53,857 bases of DNA from Treponema sp. (GTDB lineage: Bacteria > Spirochaetota > Spirochaetia > Treponematales > Breznakiellaceae), in contig WQTD01000006.1 in assembly GCA_009786455.1 (NCBI GenBank), positions 9,607 to 63,463 on the forward strand, in the 5' to 3' direction. Positions 49,125 through 53,857 of this stretch are shown here, piece after piece. The notes under the pieces are model-generated. The model saw only the letters and a list, made by a program, of their open reading frames with translations. It had not been told where the DNA came from and ran no database searches. The stretch's first letter is position 1. The number at the start of each line of letters is the position of its first letter. The translations under genes and the position numbers were made by a program.

Positions 49125-49165
49125 CGGTTTATACGGATATTAACTGTATAAACCGTTTTTTTTTT
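49125..49165 (+). terminator. Strong intrinsic terminator
   Basis: CGGTTTATAC (49125-49134) pairs with GTATAAACCG (49146-49155) and is followed by ten Ts (49156-49165). It ends the LysM gene. The right arm and T-run also encode the last residues of the opposing oxidoreductase, so the stem can act in both directions. Confidence 0.85.
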
Positions 49166-50150
49166 CACAAGGATACTTAAAATCCCATTGAGCGCGGATT
49201 TTATCCATGGTGCGCATAATAGTCAAAGATTCGTCCCATGTCATGCAGGGACTTTCAGTTTTCCCTTCTTTTAAACAATCCATCACTTCCTGCGCTTCAT
49301 AATTATAACCGTTGGAAATAAACTCAGGGGTATCTATCAATTTAGTTCCATTATCCTGATACAGTACCGCGTTCCGCGCCCAAATAAAATTGGGGATGTG
49401 TATTCTCCCCCTTGATCCGTAAATCCATGTGTCGTTTTCCATTTGCGTACGGGTAGCGCAGGAGGCAATTCCGGTTTTTTGACCGCTGTATGAGAGTATT
49501 ATTGCATCCTGATCATCAGAGCCGGTTTCTCCGAAGTAAAGATGTGATTTAATATCAAGGGGTTTTTCTCCACCGAAGACCATTGATATCATTGAAAGCG
49601 GATAAATGCCGGCGTCCAGCAGAGAGCCGCCTCCGAGGTCAAGATCGAAGAGTCTGCCTTTCGGATCAAATGGCGCGTTAAAGCCAAAATTTGCCTGAAC
49701 CATTTTTATATCGCCGATTAAATTTTCACCTAACCATTGGCGGACTTTTTTAACAGGTGGAGTAAAACGGGTCCACATCGCTTCCATGAACAATGCGTTG
49801 TTTTCCTTGGCGGCGCATATCATCTGCTCAAGTTCGCCTGCGTTTATAGCGCATGGTTTTTCGCATAATACCGCTTTCTTTGCCTTCAGCGCACTGATTG
49901 CAAGATCTTTGTGGGTTGTATGCGGAGTTCCGATATATACAGCGTCAATACCGCTGTCTTCCAGCATCAGGTTAAAATCGTCATAGGCTTTTTCGATACC
50001 GTAGTGCGAGGCAAAGTTCTGCGCGTTTTGGCGGCTGCGCGACACAATGGCAGCCGGATTCCCTCCTGCCGCAACAAGACCGTGAATGAATTTATTCGCT
50101 ATGCCGCCGGTTCCTGCAAGAGCCCAGTTAATTTTTTCTTTTGCGAACAT
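49140..50150 (-). CDS. Gfo/Idh/MocA-family oxidoreductase
   Basis: The 336-residue protein has the N-terminal Rossmann domain (WALAGTGGIANKFIHGLVAA, IVSRSRQNAQNFA), the conserved EKP motif (AVLCEKPCAINAGELEQMI) and a C-terminal alpha/beta substrate domain (FDLDLGGGSLLDAGIYPLSM). This NAD(P)-dependent family oxidises or reduces sugars, inositols and related polyols; the precise substrate cannot be judged. The ATG at 50150 has no clear ribosome binding site. The coding end lies inside the terminator hairpin. It follows the bacteriohemerythrin gene on the same strand by 12 bases and may be cotranscribed with it. Confidence 0.92.
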   Translation of the reverse strand: MFAKEKINWALAGTGGIANKFIHGLVAAGGNPAAIVSRSRQNAQNFASHYGIEKAYDDFNLMLEDSGIDAVYIGTPHTTHKDLAISALKAKKAVLCEKPCAINAGELEQMICAAKENNALFMEAMWTRFTPPVKKVRQWLGENLIGDIKMVQANFGFNAPFDPKGRLFDLDLGGGSLLDAGIYPLSMISMVFGGEKPLDIKSHLYFGETGSDDQDAIILSYSGQKTGIASCATRTQMENDTWIYGSRGRIHIPNFIWARNAVLYQDNGTKLIDTPEFISNGYNYEAQEVMDCLKEGKTESPCMTWDESLTIMRTMDKIRAQWDFKYPCEKKNGLYS

Positions 50151-50162
50151 GGACTGACGATA

Positions 50163-50573
50163 TTATACCGCCGTTTTTGAGTTTACAAAAGATGCCATTT
50201 TAATATCATCGACTCTTATGTGGCTTATAAGCCAGTCTCCGATAACAGCGGTTACATTTACAATAAGGTCTTCACATGGACCTTTTTCATAAAGCTGCTC
50301 CGTCAATTCTGCGACTGTTACTTTAAAATCTTCATGGCATTGTTTGTGCGCCTTATAACCGGGGTAATCATATTTTTCCATAAGATCTTCTTCAGTCGTA
50401 AAATGCATAACCGTGTAGTCTGTTAGAAATCCCAGAGTTTTAAACAATTCCTGCGAACCAGTTCCCTCTTTGAACGCCTTTGCAATATCATTTAATGCAA
50501 TAAATAGCTGTTTATGCTGCTTGTCAATTTTTTCATGTCCTGTTTCAAGGACAGAATTCCATAAATATGCCAT
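50163..50573 (-). CDS. Bacteriohemerythrin
   Basis: This 136-residue four-helix protein binds O2 at a non-heme di-iron centre. All seven ligands are visible: His20, His57 and Glu61 (MHFTTEEDLM), His76, His80, His118 and Asp122 (SHIRVDDIK). Length and spacing match single-domain bacteriohemerythrins. A strong AAGGAGGATAT ribosome binding site precedes the ATG. In a mostly anaerobic spirochaete it probably stores, carries or senses trace O2, or protects other proteins from it. It is cytoplasmic. Confidence 0.96.
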   Translation of the reverse strand: MAYLWNSVLETGHEKIDKQHKQLFIALNDIAKAFKEGTGSQELFKTLGFLTDYTVMHFTTEEDLMEKYDYPGYKAHKQCHEDFKVTVAELTEQLYEKGPCEDLIVNVTAVIGDWLISHIRVDDIKMASFVNSKTAV

Positions 50574-50713
50574 ATATCCTCCTTAACAAAAGAAATATTG
50601 GGCTAGTCAGACAAATGAAGTCATCAAACAACCCTATTATAAATGATTATAATTATTCTGTCATCATTTTTGAAACGCGTGTGAAACGCTTATATTATTT
50701 TTTATGGGATTTT

Positions 50714-52516
50714 CTATTCATCTTTTGTTTTCAGCACCGCTAAAAACGCGCTTTGCGGAAGTTCCACGTCTCCGACCATTTTCATGCGCTTTTTTCCTTC
50801 TTTTTGTTTTTCAAGGAGTTTACGTTTGCGTGTAATGTCGCCGCCGTAGCATTTTGCAAGTACGTCCTTGCGCAGGGCATTCACTGTTTCACGCGCTATT
50901 ATCTGGCTGCCTATCGCTCCCTGTATGGGAATTTTAAACTGCTGGCGCGGTATTTCGTCGCGGAGGCGTTCGCACACTTTCCGCGCACGATCATAGGCAC
51001 TGTCCTTGAACACAAGCTGCGAAAGCGCGTCCACCGCTTTTCCGTTAAGCAGAATGTCAAGTTTTGCAAGCTGTGTCGGTTTATAGCCGGAAATATCGTA
51101 ATCAAATGACGCATAACCCCTTGATATGCTTTTCAGCCTGTCATAAAAATCGAATAACACTTCGGATAACGGCATATCGTAAATCATCTCGACGCGTTTT
51201 TCATCAAGGTATGTCATGTTGGTCTGTACACCTCTTTTTTCCATGCAAAGCGTCATTATGTTGCCAAGATAATCTGAAGGAGTGATGACTGAAGCGCGGA
51301 TATACGGTTCCTGCGCACTTTCAATGCGTCCTTCATCGGGATAATCAACAGGATTGTCAATCATTTTTTCTTCGCCGCCGATTCGCACCATGTATTTGAC
51401 CGATGGCGCTGTAAAGATTACGGATTGATTGAACTCGCGTTCCAGACGTTCCTGGATTACTTCAAGGTGCAACAGACCGAGAAAACCGCAGCGAAAACCA
51501 AAACCCAGCGCGGCTGAGGAATCTTTTTCATAAATAAGGGAAGCGTCGTTTAATTTCAATTTTTCCATGCTGGTACGGAGTTCTTCGTAATCATTTGAAT
51601 CGACAGGGTATATTGACGAAAAAACAACAGGCTTTACTTCACGAAAGCCTGGCAGCGCGGAAGCGCAGGGGTTGTCTGCTCCTGTTACAGTGTCGCCGAC
51701 GTGCACGTCGCTTACGGTTTTTATCCCTGCGATAATATAGCCGACGTCTCCTGCGTTAAGTTCGCCTGTTTCAGATAAAACAAGCTTGAAAACCCCGGCA
51801 GTTTCAACTTCGTAAATACTGTTATTTGACATAAAGGAAATTTTCATTCCTTTTTTTATTTTTCCGTCAAAAAGACGCAGATGAACGATAACACCCCTGT
51901 AGGAATCGTAGTGGCAGTCGAAAATAAGTGCGCGTAACGGCAAGGAAGAATCTCCTGACGGAGAGGGAATGCGTTCTATAATTGCTTCAAAAAGATCGTC
52001 AATTCCCGTACCCTGTCTTGCCGAAACCAAAAGGGCGCTGTCAGCGTCAAGTCCAAGATCCCTGTCTATCTGTTTTTTAACGCGCGGCACGTCAGCAGCC
52101 TGCATATCGATTTTATTTATCACAGGCACAATTTCAAGGTTGTGCTCCAGCGCAAGATACATGTTTGAAAGCGTCTGCGCCTGCACTCCCTGGGTAGCGT
52201 CAACGAGAAGCAAAGCTCCTTCGCAGGAGTTTATGGCGCGGCTTACTTCATAACTGAAATCGACATGCCCTGGAGTATCAACAAAATTAAGTTTATATTC
52301 TTTCCCGTCAGAGGCAGTATACGGAATGGTAACTGCCTGGCTTTTAATCGTAATCCCGCGTTCCCTCTCGATGTCCATATTGTCAAGGATTTGATCCTTG
52401 AAAAAGCGGTCATCAATCAGCTTTGCTTTCTGAATTAAACGGTCTGCGAGAGTGGATTTGCCGTGATCAATATGGGCTATAATGCAAAAATTCCGTATTA
52501 ATTGTGTATCTGACAT
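50714..52516 (-). CDS. lepA: Elongation factor 4 (LepA)
   Basis: LepA is a ribosome-associated GTPase. With the ATG at 52516 the protein has 600 residues, the family length; a longer in-frame start at 52741 adds 75 non-homologous residues and includes the promoter. G1 is AHIDHGKSTLADRL, the switch region is ERERGITIKSQAVTI, G3 is VDTPGHVDFSYEVSRA, and G4 is NKIDM. The C-terminal specific region is RKRKLLEKQKEGKKRMK-GDVELPQSAF. A TTGAGA-17-TATAGT promoter ends seven bases before the ATG, with no Shine-Dalgarno, implying a leaderless message. It is divergent from the hydratase gene. Confidence 0.97.
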   Translation of the reverse strand: MSDTQLIRNFCIIAHIDHGKSTLADRLIQKAKLIDDRFFKDQILDNMDIERERGITIKSQAVTIPYTASDGKEYKLNFVDTPGHVDFSYEVSRAINSCEGALLLVDATQGVQAQTLSNMYLALEHNLEIVPVINKIDMQAADVPRVKKQIDRDLGLDADSALLVSARQGTGIDDLFEAIIERIPSPSGDSSLPLRALIFDCHYDSYRGVIVHLRLFDGKIKKGMKISFMSNNSIYEVETAGVFKLVLSETGELNAGDVGYIIAGIKTVSDVHVGDTVTGADNPCASALPGFREVKPVVFSSIYPVDSNDYEELRTSMEKLKLNDASLIYEKDSSAALGFGFRCGFLGLLHLEVIQERLEREFNQSVIFTAPSVKYMVRIGGEEKMIDNPVDYPDEGRIESAQEPYIRASVITPSDYLGNIMTLCMEKRGVQTNMTYLDEKRVEMIYDMPLSEVLFDFYDRLKSISRGYASFDYDISGYKPTQLAKLDILLNGKAVDALSQLVFKDSAYDRARKVCERLRDEIPRQQFKIPIQGAIGSQIIARETVNALRKDVLAKCYGGDITRKRKLLEKQKEGKKRMKMVGDVELPQSAFLAVLKTKDE

Positions 52517-52523
52517 TGTACCA

Positions 52524-52552
52524 ACTATAAAGATAATATGGTAAAATCTCAA
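52524..52552 (-). promoter_or_regulatory. lepA promoter
   Basis: TTGAGA (52552-52547), exactly 17 bases, TATAGT (52529-52524) on the - strand. Seven bases separate it from the lepA ATG. On the + strand the same region holds a TATAAA box for the divergent hydratase. Confidence 0.6.
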
Positions 52553-52564
52553 TAGGAGACATAT

Positions 52565-53857
52565 ATGATCGACTTGTTTGATGGAGGGGTTTACCTTATA
52601 AACGGAAAGGACATTATCAGCGATGACTGGGATGCGCAGGCGAAATTGTCGCAGCGCGGATTGTCCGTTTCTAAAGAGCAGGCGAAAAAAGGAACGATTT
52701 CCTGCGGTATTCTCGCCGCGCATAACAGTGGAGGCGGGCAAAACCTTAACTTAAAATTTGATTCTCTTACTTCACATGATATTACTTATGTAGGAATTAT
52801 TCAGACAGCGCGTGCAAGCGGTATGGAAAAATTTCCCATGCCCTATGTGCTGACAAACTGCCACAACAGTCTTTGCGCTGTCGGCGGAACGATAAATCAG
52901 GATGATCATGTTTTCGCGCTTTCCGCCGCACGGAAATACGGAGGCGTGTATGTGCCGCCGCATATGGCTGTTATTCACAGCTTTAACCGTGAAATGATGG
53001 CAGGCTGCGGGAAAATGATTCTCGGCTCTGACAGCCATACACGCTACGGCGCACTTGGAACAATGGCTGTCGGAGAAGGCGGGGGAGAGCTTGCCAAGCA
53101 GCTTGTCGGCAAAACCTACGACATGGCTTATCCTCAGGTAGTGGGTGTTTTTCTTGAAGGAGAACCTGCGGCGGGAGTCGGTCCGCAGGATGTTTCACTT
53201 GCAATTATTAAAGAGGTTTTTAAAAGCGGTTATGTGAAAAACAAGGTAATGGAATTTATCGGAGATGGCGTTTCAAAGCTGAGCGTGGATTTCCGCAATG
53301 GAATTGACGTAATGACAACAGAAACCACATGCTGGTCTTCGATATGGAAAACCGACGATCAGGTAGGGGCGTATCTTGCCGATCACGGCAGGGAAGGCGA
53401 TTATAAAGAACTTAAACCGTCAGAGATCGTTTATTATGACGGATTTATTAAAATTGATTTATCAAAAATTAGTCCATGTATAGCTCTTCCTTTTCATCCG
53501 AGCAATGTGTATACAATTGATGAATTAAACAAAAACGCAAATGACATTTTTGCGAAGATAGAAGAAGAAAACAAAGAAACAAATCTAAAATTAAAAATAA
53601 AATACCGCGACGGTGGAGTATGGGCTGATCAGGCGATTATCGCCGGCTGTTCGGGAGGCATATTCCAAAACATCATGGCGGCGTGCGATATAATGAAGGG
53701 AGCTTCGACGGGAAACAGTAATTTTTCGATGAGTGTTTACCCTGAAAGCCAGCCGACTTATCTTGAGCTTGTAAAAAACGGAGCGGTTGAAACATTTATG
53801 AAAGCCGGCGTTCTTGTACGGGAAGCTTTCTGCGGTCCGTGCTTCGGAGCGGGAGAC
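52565..53857 (+). CDS. Aconitase-family hydratase (YbhJ-like), partial (3' end off the right edge)
   Basis: An open frame of 431 codons starts at an ATG after AGGAGA and has no stop before the window ends. Family marks are [52 protein letters not shown], and AGCSGG and CGPCFGAGD. The last two are Fe-S cysteine segments of the aconitase superfamily, in which the cluster is bound by one Cys and a Cys-x2-Cys pair. The order and spacing resemble E. coli YbhJ, a family of uncharacterised hydratases, more than classical aconitase A/B. Expected activity is hydration or dehydration of a hydroxy acid, substrate unknown. It is divergent from lepA. Confidence 0.85.
   Translation, partial: MIDLFDGGVYLINGKDIISDDWDAQAKLSQRGLSVSKEQAKKGTISCGILAAHNSGGGQNLNLKFDSLTSHDITYVGIIQTARASGMEKFPMPYVLTNCHNSLCAVGGTINQDDHVFALSAARKYGGVYVPPHMAVIHSFNREMMAGCGKMILGSDSHTRYGALGTMAVGEGGGELAKQLVGKTYDMAYPQVVGVFLEGEPAAGVGPQDVSLAIIKEVFKSGYVKNKVMEFIGDGVSKLSVDFRNGIDVMTTETTCWSSIWKTDDQVGAYLADHGREGDYKELKPSEIVYYDGFIKIDLSKISPCIALPFHPSNVYTIDELNKNANDIFAKIEEENKETNLKLKIKYRDGGVWADQAIIAGCSGGIFQNIMAACDIMKGASTGNSNFSMSVYPESQPTYLELVKNGAVETFMKAGVLVREAFCGPCFGAGD

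Overview
The window looks like chromosome from a host-associated spirochaete, most likely Treponema or a close relative. This rests on T. pallidum-type (BspA-like) leucine-rich repeats, many small lipoproteins with spirochaete-style lipoboxes, paired LysM lipoproteins, a FliL-like protein, a DUF115/Maf-like protein, and integron attC sites resembling those I recall from the T. denticola chromosomal integron. No rRNA, tRNA, CRISPR array, integrase or transposase gene was found. No gap between genes exceeds about 300 bases.

Left part (1-14750): a DUF433/DUF5615 toxin-antitoxin-like pair cut by the edge, a YmdB-like phosphoesterase with an eroded metal site, a TPR protein, a class III cyclase-like protein, an MFS transporter, an NYN nuclease-cold shock fusion, proC and trpS. 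A likely flavin module follows. On the + strand it has a NusG-domain-II protein, a Gx/ECF-type S component, an EcfT-like membrane protein and a phosphodiesterase. Converging on it is a - strand operon of a membrane protein, an ECF sigma factor, its anti-sigma factor and the lipoprotein FMN transferase ApbE. A FliL-like protein and an HTH repressor end this part.

Middle part (14750-28800): an AT-rich accessory envelope island. It begins with a 14-bp perfect palindrome between the repressor and an LPP20-like gene broken by one in-frame TAA. Tandemly duplicated lipoproteins, a further LPP20-like protein, an M48 protease and a CsgG/LpoB-like LRR lipoprotein follow. Then comes an integron-like gene-cassette array without an integrase (about 21757-25903): three cassettes, each followed by a complete or partial attC and each with its own promoter 27-39 bases after the recombination site. 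They encode a secreted beta-helix protein with 11 GGGV/I repeats, an unknown membrane protein, and a DUF898-like plus TM2 pair. A BspA-like lipoprotein, an FGE/SUMF1-fold protein lacking catalytic cysteines, and a PH-domain/coiled-coil membrane protein close the island.

Right part (28850-53857): mainly housekeeping genes, namely uvrC (with a small palindromic insert), a LamG/FnIII exported protein, an HDOD protein, an MBL hydrolase, a malate/lactate dehydrogenase-family oxidoreductase, metK, malQ, an AAA+ ATPase, a TIGR02757 protein, guaB, trxA, a lamin-tail-like lipoprotein, a PpiD-like chaperone, a DUF115 protein, two LysM lipoproteins, a Gfo/Idh/MocA oxidoreductase, bacteriohemerythrin, lepA and an aconitase-family hydratase cut by the right edge. 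A recurring pattern is a sigma-70-type -10 box only 5-10 bases before the ATG with no Shine-Dalgarno, suggesting leaderless mRNAs (TPR gene, MFS gene, trpS, the phosphodiesterase, the MBL gene, lepA).
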